A stretch of 64,000 bases of DNA from VYFG01 sp965203365 (GTDB lineage: Bacteria > Pseudomonadota > Gammaproteobacteria > Arenicellales > Poriferihabitantaceae): NCBI GenBank assembly GCA_965203365.1, contig OZ241878.1:186001-250000 (forward strand), read 5' to 3'. The notes under the pieces are model-generated. The model was not told the DNA's origin and ran no database searches. It saw nothing but the letters and a program-made list of their open reading frames with translations. The translations under genes and the position numbers were made by a program. Below are positions 54,874-63,928 of this stretch, piece by piece. Position 1 is the first letter of the stretch; every line of letters begins with the position of its first letter.

Positions 54874-55659
54874 TCAATTTCCCCGAACACGTTCAAGGTA
54901 CTTTTGAACCGATTCAGGTAATTTGCCGTCCGATAATTTTCCAATGTCAATCGCTTCGACGTCACCTTTGTCGCCAAGATACCTCATGGTTTCCGATGAG
55001 GGATTCCAGTACATTGCCCTAATGCAGTAGTCTATTTTTGGCCAATCTCTCTCACACATATAACCAGCCGTTGTCCATGCAATAAGGGGCACCTCTCCGA
55101 GTTGAAACACATCAGGAAATCCGCCAAATATACGATATATATTTTCTTCGAATACAATGTATGAACTGTACCCGCCACTACCGAAATGCCCAAAACATTC
55201 AATCTGGATTACTTCTATATTCTTGCCCCCTTGAAGTTTGACATTATTGTACTGTATATCATTGGCCCAACGGCTGCCCGAAGCTTCTATGGCCAATTCG
55301 GTGCAAGAACGTTCGTAATGAGACAAAATCGCTGTGGCTTCGTGAGAATGAGACAAAATCGCTGTGACTTCGTGAGAATTCTCATCAGCAGATGAGGTGG
55401 AGAGCGAAAGACCGATTCCAAAACACACTGCTCCCAACGCACACCAATTTTTTCTTTGCATATCCAAAAGCTTTTCTCTCATTTCTTGGGCTTTCCGGCC
55501 GATGTCCACCAAGCCACGGGTGTAATTCTCAAGCAATTCCCAGCGACGACCTTCCGACAGCCAAGACAGGTCCATGGATACCCGGGGAGACAGGTTGACC
55601 TTTGTGGGAACTGGGGTTAGCGTCTCGTCTGAACGATGAGGTGGTGTTTTTTCAGTCAT
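54874..55659 (-). CDS. Hypothetical membrane-anchored protein, antisense insert between rpoC and rpsL
   Basis: A 261-residue protein I do not recognise. A cytoplasmic N-terminus (about 1-68) with an amphipathic stretch EGRRWELLENYTRGLVDIGR precedes one membrane segment (about 72-90), then probably an extracytoplasmic domain of about 170 residues rich in aromatic residues and cysteine. Just after the membrane segment a 10-residue motif is repeated in tandem (SHEVTAILSH / SHEATAILSH), matching a 30-bp DNA repeat at 55321-55380. The region is richer in A and T than the neighbouring ribosomal genes. The start is uncertain: the frame is open 31 codons upstream of 55659 and no Shine-Dalgarno is clear. 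It is convergent with rpoC. Confidence 0.6.
   Translation of the reverse strand: MTEKTPPHRSDETLTPVPTKVNLSPRVSMDLSWLSEGRRWELLENYTRGLVDIGRKAQEMREKLLDMQRKNWCALGAVCFGIGLSLSTSSADENSHEVTAILSHSHEATAILSHYERSCTELAIEASGSRWANDIQYNNVKLQGGKNIEVIQIECFGHFGSGGYSSYIVFEENIYRIFGGFPDVFQLGEVPLIAWTTAGYMCERDWPKIDYCIRAMYWNPSSETMRYLGDKGDVEAIDIGKLSDGKLPESVQKYLERVRGN
55321..55380. repeat. 30-bp tandem repeat inside the hypothetical gene
   Basis: Two adjacent 30-base units (55321-55350 and 55351-55380) differ at only two positions. The unit length keeps the reading frame. Confidence 0.85.
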
Positions 55660-56241
55660 ATGACTGGTCAACATACTGGTGACTACGATACCAATTCTAT
55701 CCAGTATCCAGAACTGATGGCAAGGTTGCGGCTCGGAAACAGCGGTGGACATGGTGCCCAGAGGATACCGAAGAGCCCCTGTACGGTGAGGCTACAGTCA
55801 TCTTTCACGCATGTAACAGAAGGGGTTTTGCACTGCTCGGATAAGGTGCGGACGCCATGACCGACGACACGATTTGAAAATGACTCATGGCCCCCATTTT
55901 GGCCAATGGCCCGGATGTCTGATCGCCATGTTCGGGTCGGTGCGGTGACATCGGCCGACTCGGTTTCCGCTTGCGATTGAATCTGCACAAAAGCTTGACA
56001 GATGCCTTCTCGAGTCATAGAATCGGCGCCCCTGTTGGGACTCGGTGAGGTCCGGTTGCCTGATTGATGTCCCCAATTTCCGAATCAGTATCGCGTTGAA
56101 TGGGGTTCCGGGGATTCCCTATCCTATTTTTCGGTGTCCACCTCATTGATTTGATGGATGATGAGAGAGTTCGGACAAGGGAGAGTTCTCGATAATGTTC
56201 CGGAGTGTTAGCCAACATATTATTTGAAGTAGACCGTACGC
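55660..56241. other. 0.58-kb gap upstream of rpsL
   Basis: No supported gene. It lies between the antisense hypothetical gene and rpsL, so it must contain a promoter for the str operon now that the operon is cut off from rpoC. A candidate is listed separately. Several short minus-strand ORFs cover it without recognisable content. Confidence 0.45.
56096..56125 (+). promoter_or_regulatory. Candidate str-operon promoter
   Basis: -35 TTGAAT (56096-56101) and -10 TATCCT (56120-56125) with an 18-bp spacer, about 115 bases before the rpsL start. Plausible but not strong; chosen because the upstream antisense insert rules out readthrough as the sole source of transcription. Confidence 0.35.
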
Positions 56242-56616
56242 ATGCCCACCATCAATCAACTGGTCAGAAACCCACGTCGGCAACAGGTGAAAAAAACCAA
56301 TGTGCCGGCCCTGCAGGCTTGCCCGCAGCGTCGTGGGGTCTGTACGCGTGTCTACACCACCACCCCGAAGAAGCCGAATTCAGCGCTGCGGAAGGTGGCG
56401 CGGGTAAGACTCACGAACGGACATGAAGTGACCACCTATATTGGTGGGGAAGGCCACAACCTGCAGGAGCATTCCGTGGTGCTGCTTAGGGGGGGGCGAG
56501 TAAAAGACCTACCCGGTGTGCGGTATCACACGGTGCGCGGTGCTTTGGACACCTCGGGGGTGTCTGATCGCCGACAGGGGCGGTCGAAATATGGTACCAA
56601 GCGGCCGAAGTCCTGA
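56242..56616 (+). CDS. rpsL: 30S ribosomal protein S12
   Basis: Decoding-centre protein. The 124-residue product has the universal TPKKPNSALRKVARV and RGGRVKDLPGVRYHTVRG blocks. The lysines corresponding to K43 and K88, whose changes give streptomycin resistance, are wild type. Start MPTINQLVRNPRRQQ is standard. First gene of the str operon. Confidence 0.97.
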   Translation: MPTINQLVRNPRRQQVKKTNVPALQACPQRRGVCTRVYTTTPKKPNSALRKVARVRLTNGHEVTTYIGGEGHNLQEHSVVLLRGGRVKDLPGVRYHTVRGALDTSGVSDRRQGRSKYGTKRPKS

Positions 56617-56938
56617 CTTCGCTCGCCTCTGGGTCAAGATAAACGACTAAACCAAGGGAAAGATTGAAAGCTGGCCGGTAATTCGCCAGCATTGATGTGG
56701 GTATCCCCCTCAAACTCCTGTTTGTGAAGCCCCAGTCAGGGAGTTGATGCCGATGATTCGGTATGTGTGGAAATCACGGCTTCACCGGATGAACTCAATG
56801 GGTGTTTCCGGCGCATGGTGCTGAAGTATTTACTGGTGGCCGGAAATATCCAGACCGATCCATCCGTTTTTCCGCGAAAGAGCGATGCGGGAAAGAACGG
56901 GTGGATGAGGCATTGACCAAACTCAATAAGCCAACGAC
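56617..56938. other. Unusually long rpsL-rpsG spacer
   Basis: 322 bases, against about 100 in E. coli, where the S7 repressor-binding hairpin lies between these genes. No separate gene is credible; a short + strand ORF (56802-57029) overlaps rpsG and looks random. I could not identify the S7-binding structure. Confidence 0.4.
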
Positions 56939-57409
56939 ATGCCAAGACGCAGAGAAGTACCGAAACGCGAGATTTTGCCGGATCCCAAGTACAAGGATCC
57001 GACGGTCGCCAAGTTCATCAACATCATGATGTTGGATGGCAAGAAATCGGTAGCGGAGAAAATCCTGTATGGTGCCTTCGAGATCATGCGCGAGCGGGGC
57101 AAGGGCGACCCGGTGGCCGTGTTCAACTCGGCGCTGGAAAATGTCAGCCCCGGGGTCGAGGTTAAAAGTCGGCGCGTCGGCGGGGCCACCTACCAGGTGC
57201 CCGTGGAAGTGCGCCCCAGCCGCCAGGTCGCCCTAGCGATGCGATGGTTGATGGATGCGGCCCGCAAGCGCAATGAAAAGTCCATGACGATTCGATTGGC
57301 CGGGGAGCTGATTGATGCGGCCGAAGAGCGGGGGACGGCCGTGAAAAGACGAGAGGATATGCACAAGATGGCGGAAGCCAACAAGGCATTCTCGCATTAT
57401 CGCTTCTGA
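56939..57409 (+). CDS. rpsG: 30S ribosomal protein S7
   Basis: Primary binder of the 16S 3' domain and translational regulator of the str operon in E. coli. The 156-residue protein has MPRRREVPKREILPDPKY, KFINIMMLDGKKSVAEKI and ALENVSPGVEVKSRRVGGAT, and the C-terminal DMHKMAEANKAFSHYRF. fusA starts 29 bp downstream. Confidence 0.97.
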   Translation: MPRRREVPKREILPDPKYKDPTVAKFINIMMLDGKKSVAEKILYGAFEIMRERGKGDPVAVFNSALENVSPGVEVKSRRVGGATYQVPVEVRPSRQVALAMRWLMDAARKRNEKSMTIRLAGELIDAAEERGTAVKRREDMHKMAEANKAFSHYRF

Positions 57410-57438
57410 CCCCATTGATTGCCGACCCTGTCCCGAAC

Positions 57439-59529
57439 ATGTCCCGTCTCACTGCCATCGAACGTTACCGAAATATCGGCATCATGGCGCATATCGATGC
57501 GGGAAAGACCACGACCACCGAGCGCGTGTTGTTCTATACCGGCATCTCCCACAAGATCGGGGAGGTGCATGAAGGGACGGCAATTATGGACTGGATGGAG
57601 CAGGAGCAGGAACGGGGAATCACGATTACCTCGGCGGCCACCACCTGCTTCTGGAAGGGCATGTCGGGAGACATGCCGGAGCATCGCATCAACATCATTG
57701 ATACCCCCGGACATGTCGATTTCACCATTGAGGTGGAACGCTCCCTGCGTGTCTTGGATGGAGCGGTGGCGGTTTTCTGTGCAGTGGGGGGGGTAGAACC
57801 CCAGTCGGAGACGGTCTGGCGCCAGGCCAATAAATATCAGGTGCCCAGAATCGCCTTTGTCAACAAGATGGATCGGGTGGGAGCGGATTTCCAGCGCGTG
57901 ATGGCGCAGATCACGAATCGACTGGGGGCCCATCCGGTGGCGGTACAGTTGCCCATTGGGGTGGAAAGCTCCTTCCGGGGGGTGGTGGATCTGATCACTC
58001 TGAAAGCGGTGTACTGGGAAGAAGAAAACCGGGGAATCCGGTTTACGGAAGAGGAGATTCCTGCATCAATGCGGACACGATGTGCGGAATATCACGACCG
58101 GTTGGTCGAAGCCGCCGCGGAAGCCAACGATGGCCTGATGGAACAGTACTTTGAGACCGGACAGCTGGGCGTCGAAGCCATTCGTGAGGGAATTCGCCAG
58201 CGCACACTGCGCAATGAACTAGTGCCGGTCCTATGTGGCAGTGCCTTCCGGAACAAGGGAGTGCAGGCGATGCTGGATGCCGTCGTGCACTTCTTGCCGA
58301 GCCCGGTTGATGTACCGCCCATTCGGGGCACGGGTTCCGATGGCGAAACCGCCCTAGCCCGTCGCGCGGATGACCATGAACCGTTTTCCGCATTGGGTTT
58401 CAAGATCATGACCGATTCCTTTCTGGGGCAATTGGTGTTCCTGCGGGTGTATTCCGGCATTCTCAACACCGGCGATGTCGTCTACAACCCTGTCAAGCAG
58501 AAGAAGGAGCGGATCGGGCGCCTGCTCCTGATGCGGGCCAATGACCGCCAGGATCTGAAGGAAGTCCGGGCGGGTGAAATTGCCGCGGCGGTCGGACTCA
58601 AGACGGTAGCAACCGGAGAGACATTGTGCGACCCGAATCAGGTCATCGTTCTGGAGCGGATGGAGTTTCCCGAGCCCGTCATCTCCCAGGCCGTGGAACC
58701 GAAAACCCGGGCCGACCAGGAAAAGCTGGGCATTGCGCTCGGCAAACTGGCCCAGGAGGATCCGTCATTTACTGTCGCCACCGATGCAGAGTCCGGACAG
58801 ACCATCATTTCCGGCATGGGGGAACTGCATCTGGAAATTATCATTGACCGGATGAAACGGGAATTCAATGTCGATGCCAAGGTGGGTCAGCCACAGGTTG
58901 CGTATCGGGAAACCATCACCCGTTCAGCTGAGCAGGAATACCGCTATGTCAAGCAGACCGGGGGGCGCGGCCAGTATGGGCATGTTTTTTTGCGCATCAA
59001 GCCCCAGGAGCCCGGGGCGGGCTATGAATTCATTGACGAGATCAAGGGGGGAGCGGTGCCGCGCGAATATATCCCTGCTGTGGATAAGGGGATCCGGGAA
59101 ATCATGCAGACTGGCATCTTGGCGGGATTCCCCGTGATTGATGTGAGTGTCACCCTGTATGACGGCTCCTACCACGAAGTGGATTCCTCCGAGCATGCCT
59201 TCAGGGCGGCCGGCGGCATGGCTTTCCGGGAGGGATGCCGGAAGGCCGGGCTGCACCTGCTGGAGCCGATGATGGCTGTGGAGGTGGTCATGCCGGAAGA
59301 GTACATGGGCAATGTCAATGGGGATCTCAATGCGCGTCGGGGCATGATTTTTGAATTGGATCAGTGCCCGTCCGGCAAGGTGATCCATGCCGAAGTGCCT
59401 TTATCCGAAATGTTCGGCTATGCGACCGCCCTGAGATCCGCCACCCAAGGCCGGGCCAGTTACACGATGGAATTCAAGAAGTATGCGCCGGTTCCGGTGA
59501 ACTTGTCGGAATCCATCCGGGTGGCCTGA
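57439..59529 (+). CDS. fusA: Elongation factor G
   Basis: Translocation GTPase. From ATG 57439 the protein has 696 residues, close to E. coli EF-G. GTP-binding motifs are AHIDAGKTTTTE (P-loop), the switch-region block EQERGITITSAATT, DTPGHVDF and NKMDRVGADF. Domains II-V follow, with the domain IV tip sequences near GGRGQYGHVF. An in-frame TTG at 57415 would add eight residues; ATG 57439 aligns with other EF-G proteins (MSRLTAIERYRNIGI). Confidence 0.97.
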   Translation: MSRLTAIERYRNIGIMAHIDAGKTTTTERVLFYTGISHKIGEVHEGTAIMDWMEQEQERGITITSAATTCFWKGMSGDMPEHRINIIDTPGHVDFTIEVERSLRVLDGAVAVFCAVGGVEPQSETVWRQANKYQVPRIAFVNKMDRVGADFQRVMAQITNRLGAHPVAVQLPIGVESSFRGVVDLITLKAVYWEEENRGIRFTEEEIPASMRTRCAEYHDRLVEAAAEANDGLMEQYFETGQLGVEAIREGIRQRTLRNELVPVLCGSAFRNKGVQAMLDAVVHFLPSPVDVPPIRGTGSDGETALARRADDHEPFSALGFKIMTDSFLGQLVFLRVYSGILNTGDVVYNPVKQKKERIGRLLLMRANDRQDLKEVRAGEIAAAVGLKTVATGETLCDPNQVIVLERMEFPEPVISQAVEPKTRADQEKLGIALGKLAQEDPSFTVATDAESGQTIISGMGELHLEIIIDRMKREFNVDAKVGQPQVAYRETITRSAEQEYRYVKQTGGRGQYGHVFLRIKPQEPGAGYEFIDEIKGGAVPREYIPAVDKGIREIMQTGILAGFPVIDVSVTLYDGSYHEVDSSEHAFRAAGGMAFREGCRKAGLHLLEPMMAVEVVMPEEYMGNVNGDLNARRGMIFELDQCPSGKVIHAEVPLSEMFGYATALRSATQGRASYTMEFKKYAPVPVNLSESIRVA

Positions 59530-59583
59530 CGAAACGATCTGGCGACAGATTTTTACTGTATTTTCAAATTCTAAGAGTTCGAG

Positions 59584-60774
59584 ATGTCAAAAGCGAGATT
59601 TGAGAGAACGAAGCCGCATGTGAATGTGGGGACGATTGGTCATGTGGATCATGGTAAGACGACGTTGACGGCGGCGTTGACGCGGGTGTTGTCGTCGCGT
59701 TATGGGGGGTTGGAGAAGGCGTTTGATGAGATTGACAATGCGCCGGAGGAGCGGGCGCGGGGGATTACGATTGCGACGGCGCATGTGGAGTATGAGACGG
59801 CGCAGCGGCATTATGCGCATGTGGACTGTCCGGGGCATGCGGATTATGTGAAGAACATGATCACGGGGGCGGCGCAGATGGACGGGGCGATTTTGGTGTG
59901 TTCGGCGGCGGATGGGCCGATGCCGCAGACGCGCGAGCATATTTTGCTGGCGCGGCAGGTGGGGGTGCCGTATATCGTGGTATTTTTGAACAAGGCGGAC
60001 ATGGTGGATGATGAGGAGTTGCTGGAGTTGGTGGAGATGGAGGTGCGGGAGTTGTTGGACAGTTATGAGTTTCCGGGGGAGGAGACGCCGATTGTGGTGG
60101 GGTCGGCGCTCAAGGCGTTGGAGGGGGATCCGTCGGACTTGGGTGAGGGGTCGATTTTGCGTTTGGCGGAGGCGTTGGACAGTTATATTCCGCAGCCGGA
60201 GCGGGCGGTGGATGGGGAATTTTTGATGCCGGTGGAGGATGTGTTTTCGATTTCGGGTCGGGGCACGGTGGTGACGGGACGGATTGAGCGGGGGGTGGTC
60301 AAGGTCGGGGATGAGATTGCGGTGGTGGGGATTCATGCCACGACGAAGACGACGTGCACGGGGGTGGAGATGTTTCGCAAGTTGCTGGATGAGGGGCAGG
60401 CGGGGGACAATGTCGGGATTTTGTTGCGGGGGACGAAGCGGGATGAGGTGGAGCGGGGTCAGGTGTTGGCGAAGCCGGGGTCGATCACGCCGCACACGCA
60501 GTTTGAGGCAGAGGTCTATATTTTGTCGAAGGAGGAGGGGGGTCGGCACACGCCGTTTTTCAAGGGGTATCGGCCGCAGTTTTATTTTCGCACGACGGAT
60601 GTGACGGGGGCGTGTGTGTTGCCGGAGGGGGTAGAGATGGTGATGCCGGGGGACAATGTGCAGTTGACGGCGGAGTTGATTGCGCCGATTGCGATGGAGG
60701 AGGGGTTGCGTTTTGCGATTCGCGAAGGGGGTCGCACGGTGGGGGCGGGCGTCGTGTCCAAAATCCTGGCGTGA
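59584..60774 (+). CDS. tufA: Elongation factor Tu, copy in the str operon
   Basis: Same 396-residue protein and same DNA sequence as 41211-42401, including its C-depleted codon use. Identity begins a few bases before ATG (GATGTCAAAAGCG) and ends just after the stop (TGACC). It lies 54 bp after fusA, the classic tufA place, and only 41 bp before rpsJ. G-ending codons leave a 400-codon open frame on the opposite strand, which is a by-product of composition and not a gene. Confidence 0.97.
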   Translation: MSKARFERTKPHVNVGTIGHVDHGKTTLTAALTRVLSSRYGGLEKAFDEIDNAPEERARGITIATAHVEYETAQRHYAHVDCPGHADYVKNMITGAAQMDGAILVCSAADGPMPQTREHILLARQVGVPYIVVFLNKADMVDDEELLELVEMEVRELLDSYEFPGEETPIVVGSALKALEGDPSDLGEGSILRLAEALDSYIPQPERAVDGEFLMPVEDVFSISGRGTVVTGRIERGVVKVGDEIAVVGIHATTKTTCTGVEMFRKLLDEGQAGDNVGILLRGTKRDEVERGQVLAKPGSITPHTQFEAEVYILSKEEGGRHTPFFKGYRPQFYFRTTDVTGACVLPEGVEMVMPGDNVQLTAELIAPIAMEEGLRFAIREGGRTVGAGVVSKILA

Positions 60775-60815
60775 CCAACGAAGATCCATTCCACGATTCC
60801 ATATAGAGTAGTCCC

Positions 60816-61133
60816 GTGAAGGTCGAAAACCAGAAAATCCGGATCAGCCTGAAAGCCTTCGATCACAAGACGATTGATCGCTCGGCGTTGGAAATTGTCG
60901 ATACCGCTCGCCGGACCGGTGCGCTGGTCATGGGACCGATCCCCTTGCCGACCAAGATCGAAAAATACACCCTGCTGCGGTCGCCTCATGTTAACAAGAA
61001 GGCCCGTGATCAGTTCGAAATCCGAACTCACAAGCGCATTCTGGACATTGTGGAACCGACGGACAAGACGGTCGATGCCTTGATGAAACTGGATCTGGCG
61101 GCGGGCGTTGACGTGGAAATCAAACTGAACTGA
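60816..61133 (+). CDS. rpsJ: 30S ribosomal protein S10
   Basis: Small-subunit protein, also NusE in antitermination. It starts with GTG at 60816 and has 105 residues: KIRISLKAFDHKTIDRSA, GPIPLPTKIEKYTLLRSPHVNK, RTHKRILDIVEPTDKTVDALM. The gap to tufA is 41 bp, too short for the 170-nt L4-responsive leader known in E. coli, so regulation must differ or lie further upstream. Confidence 0.96.
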   Translation: MKVENQKIRISLKAFDHKTIDRSALEIVDTARRTGALVMGPIPLPTKIEKYTLLRSPHVNKKARDQFEIRTHKRILDIVEPTDKTVDALMKLDLAAGVDVEIKLN

Positions 61134-61152
61134 TGATTGACAGGATCGAACA

Positions 61153-61806
61153 ATGTCCATTGGTCTGGTAGGAAAAAAAATCGGGATGACCCGCGTCTTC
61201 AATGAAGCTGGTGTCTCTACACCGGTCACCGTGATCGAGGCCACCCCCAACCGGATATGCCAGGTGCGCACCGTCGAGAAGGATGGCTACCATGCCCTTC
61301 AGGTGACGGTCGGCCAACGCCGGGCCCACCGCATTACCCAACCGATGAAGGGACACTTTGCGAAAGCCGAAGTGGAACCTGGTCGCAGCGTTTGGGAATT
61401 CCGGTTGGAGGGGCCTGCGGAAAACGAAGTCGGCAGTGATCTGACGGTGCAGATGTTTACCGAGGGCCAGAAGGTGGATGTGAGTGGCCGAACCATCGGC
61501 AAGGGATTCGCTGGGACGATGAAGCGGCATCATTTCGGGGGCGGTCGGGCGACGCATGGGAATTCGAAAGCACATCGCCTGCCCGGCTCGATTGGCCAGA
61601 ACCAAGACCCTGGCAAGGTGTTCAAGGGCAAGAAGATGGCCGGGAGTATGGGCAATCGCAACCGGACCCAGCAGAATCTGGATGTGGTGCGGGTCGACAG
61701 TGAACGCCACCTGCTGCTGGTCAGTGGTTCGATTCCCGGAGCCCGCGGCTCCGAGGTCGTAGTGCGGCCGGCGACCAAGGCCCGGACACCAGCCGAGATG
61801 GCATGA
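61153..61806 (+). CDS. rplC: 50S ribosomal protein L3
   Basis: Large-subunit assembly initiator near the peptidyl-transferase centre. The 217-residue protein has MSIGLVGKKIGMTRVFNE, the loop region HHFGGGRATHGNSKAHR and PGSIGQNQDPGKVFKGKKMAG with the conserved Gln that is methylated in E. coli. Confidence 0.97.
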   Translation: MSIGLVGKKIGMTRVFNEAGVSTPVTVIEATPNRICQVRTVEKDGYHALQVTVGQRRAHRITQPMKGHFAKAEVEPGRSVWEFRLEGPAENEVGSDLTVQMFTEGQKVDVSGRTIGKGFAGTMKRHHFGGGRATHGNSKAHRLPGSIGQNQDPGKVFKGKKMAGSMGNRNRTQQNLDVVRVDSERHLLLVSGSIPGARGSEVVVRPATKARTPAEMA

Positions 61807-61840
61807 GACCCCGGGAAAATCAGTCTGCGGAAACCTGACA

Positions 61841-62461
61841 ATGTCTGTTCAACTCACAATCACAAATCTTTCCGGTGGCGAGACTGGCACCTTGGATCTG
61901 TCCGATGCCTTTAATGCGGACTACAACGAGGCGCTGATTCATCAGGTCGTGGTGTCCTACCTCGCGGGTGCCCGATCCGGCACCAAGGCGCAGAAGAATC
62001 GCTCAGCGGTCGCCGGCGGTGGTGCCAAGCCCTGGCGCCAGAAAGGCACGGGCCGGGCACGGGCCGGCACCATCCGAAGTCCGATTTTTCGGGGAGGCGG
62101 TGTCACTTTCGCGGCGACCTGCCATGACTACTCCCAAAAAGTAAACCGGAAGATGTATCGTGCAGCGATGCGCTCCATCTGGTCGGAACTGAACCGTCAG
62201 GGGGGGCTGATTGTGGTGGACCGCTTGGCCATGGAAGTCCCCAAGACCCGGGAACTGGCGAACACGCTCCAAGGGTTGCAGGCCAAGGATGCCTTGCTGG
62301 TGCTGGAGGAAGACAACGACAACATTGTGCTGTCGGCGAGCAATCTGCCCAATGTGGCCGTGATCCATCATCGCCAGGTGAACCCTTTGGCCCTGCTCAG
62401 CTTTGACAAGGTTGTGGCCACGGTCCCGGCGGTGAAGAAAATTGATGAGGTGTTGCGATGA
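61841..62461 (+). CDS. rplD: 50S ribosomal protein L4
   Basis: Exit-tunnel protein; in E. coli it also represses the S10 operon. The 206-residue product shows YLAGARSGTKAQKNRSAVAG, GGAKPWRQKGTGRARAGTIR and SPIFRGGGVTFA, the extended loop that lines the tunnel. The stop overlaps the rplW start (ATGA). Confidence 0.97.
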   Translation: MSVQLTITNLSGGETGTLDLSDAFNADYNEALIHQVVVSYLAGARSGTKAQKNRSAVAGGGAKPWRQKGTGRARAGTIRSPIFRGGGVTFAATCHDYSQKVNRKMYRAAMRSIWSELNRQGGLIVVDRLAMEVPKTRELANTLQGLQAKDALLVLEEDNDNIVLSASNLPNVAVIHHRQVNPLALLSFDKVVATVPAVKKIDEVLR

Positions 62462-62778
62462 GTTCTGCCATGACCATCAAGGACGAGCGCCTTTACCAGG
62501 TCATTGTCCACCCATTGATTACGGAAAAGTCGACCATTGCTGCGGACCGGCACAATCAGGTGGTCTTTGCCGTCCTGCCCGACGCGACCAAGCACGAAGT
62601 GAAACAGGCGGTGGAAAAATTCTTCGAGGTCAAGGTGGTGGGTATTCAAGTGGCCCGAGTGCGTGGCAAGGCGAAGCGGTTTGGCCGCATACCGGGTCGG
62701 CGAAGCCACTGGAAGAAAGCATATGTCAGGCTGCAGGAGGGTCAAGACATTGATTTTCTGGCCCTGTCCGGGGCCTGA
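62458..62778 (+). CDS. rplW: 50S ribosomal protein L23
   Basis: Tunnel-exit protein that docks signal-recognition particle and trigger factor. 106 residues from ATG 62458, which overlaps the rplD stop; ATG 62470 is an alternative. HPLITEKSTIAADRHNQVVF, the basic loop KAKRFGRIPGRRSHWKKAYV and LQEGQDIDFL identify it. Confidence 0.95.
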   Translation: MSSAMTIKDERLYQVIVHPLITEKSTIAADRHNQVVFAVLPDATKHEVKQAVEKFFEVKVVGIQVARVRGKAKRFGRIPGRRSHWKKAYVRLQEGQDIDFLALSGA

Positions 62779-62826
62779 TGCCCGATTGACCCAGATCAGC
62801 CAGAGTTCATAACAAAGTATCCAGTC

Positions 62827-63651
62827 ATGCCATTAGCCAAACTGAAACCAGTCACTCCGGGTCAGCGGGGGATGATTCGGGTAGTCACGCCGGAACTGCA
62901 CAAGGGCAAGCCCCATGGACCCTTGCTCCAGCCCAAGAAGACCATTGACGGGCGCAACAATGCGGGTCGGATCACGGTCCGTCATCGGGGCGGGGGGCAT
63001 AAACGCCAATATCGCGTGGTGGATTTCAAGCGGGACAAGGATGGCATTCCGGCCTCGGTCAAGCGGCTGGAGTACGATCCGAACCGAAGTGCGCACATTG
63101 CGCTGCTGGTCTATCGTGATGGTGAGTATCGTTATATCATTTCTCCCCGCGGCACCCAGGTGGGGGACACGCTGGTCTCGGGTCCAGGCGCCCCCTATCG
63201 AATCGGCAACTGTTTGCCCCTTCGGCACATTCCAGTGGGCACGGTGGTGCACTGTGTCGAGCTGAAACCGGGCAAGGGGGCTCAACTGGCCCGTTCTGCG
63301 GGCTCTTCGGTGCAGTTTGTCGGGAAGGAGGGTTCCTATGCCCAACTGAGACTCCGGTCAGGGGAGATGCGCAGGGTCCATCTGGATTGTCGCGCCACGA
63401 TCGGTCAGGTCGGCAACTCCGAGCACAGCCTCAGAAAGCTCGGCAAGGCCGGTGCCAAGCGATGGCGGGGTGTGCGGCCGACCGTACGGGGGGTCGCCAT
63501 GAATCCGGTCGATCACCCTCATGGTGGCGGTGAGGGCCGCACCTCGGGGGGACGTCATCCGGTGACGCCATGGGGCGTCCCCACCAAAGGCTATCGGACG
63601 CGCAGCAACAAGCGCACTTCATCGATGATCATCCGCCGAAGGAAGAAATAG
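62827..63651 (+). CDS. rplB: 50S ribosomal protein L2
   Basis: Core large-subunit protein needed for subunit joining and peptidyl transfer. The 274-residue protein has GRNNAGRITVRHRGGGHKRQ, the conserved His-containing region MNPVDHPHGGGEGRTSGG and the basic tail with KRTSSMIIRRRKK. Confidence 0.97.
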   Translation: MPLAKLKPVTPGQRGMIRVVTPELHKGKPHGPLLQPKKTIDGRNNAGRITVRHRGGGHKRQYRVVDFKRDKDGIPASVKRLEYDPNRSAHIALLVYRDGEYRYIISPRGTQVGDTLVSGPGAPYRIGNCLPLRHIPVGTVVHCVELKPGKGAQLARSAGSSVQFVGKEGSYAQLRLRSGEMRRVHLDCRATIGQVGNSEHSLRKLGKAGAKRWRGVRPTVRGVAMNPVDHPHGGGEGRTSGGRHPVTPWGVPTKGYRTRSNKRTSSMIIRRRKK

Positions 63652-63653
63652 TC

Positions 63654-63926
63654 ATGCCTCGTTCCATCAAGAAAGGTCCGTTCGTGGATCATCACCTGTG
63701 GGCCAAGGTCGAGAAGGCACGTGAGGAAAAATCACGCAAGCCGATCCGGACCTGGTCTCGACGATCCATGATCATGCCGGAATTTATCGGACTGACCATT
63801 GCGGTTCACAATGGTCGTCAGCATGTGCCGATTCTGATCAATGAGAACATGGTCGGTCACAAGTTGGGCGAGTTTGTCTCCACCCGGACTTATCGCGGGC
63901 ATACGGCCGGCAAGAAAGCCAGATAA
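63654..63926 (+). CDS. rpsS: 30S ribosomal protein S19
   Basis: Head protein of the small subunit, partner of S13. 90 residues from ATG 63654: MPRSIKKGPFVDHHLWAKV, RTWSRRSMIMPEFIGLTIAV, MVGHKLGEFVSTRTYRGH. It starts 2 bp after rplB; an upstream open extension overlaps rplB and is not used. Confidence 0.96.
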   Translation: MPRSIKKGPFVDHHLWAKVEKAREEKSRKPIRTWSRRSMIMPEFIGLTIAVHNGRQHVPILINENMVGHKLGEFVSTRTYRGHTAGKKAR

Positions 63927-63928
63927 TC

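Noticed and set aside
59587..60789. A 400-codon open frame on the minus strand opposite tufA (and a 320-codon one opposite tufB).
   Set aside because: It is the codon-aligned complement of a gene whose codons nearly all end in G, so every antisense codon starts with C and stops cannot occur. The Arg/His-rich translation has no domain.
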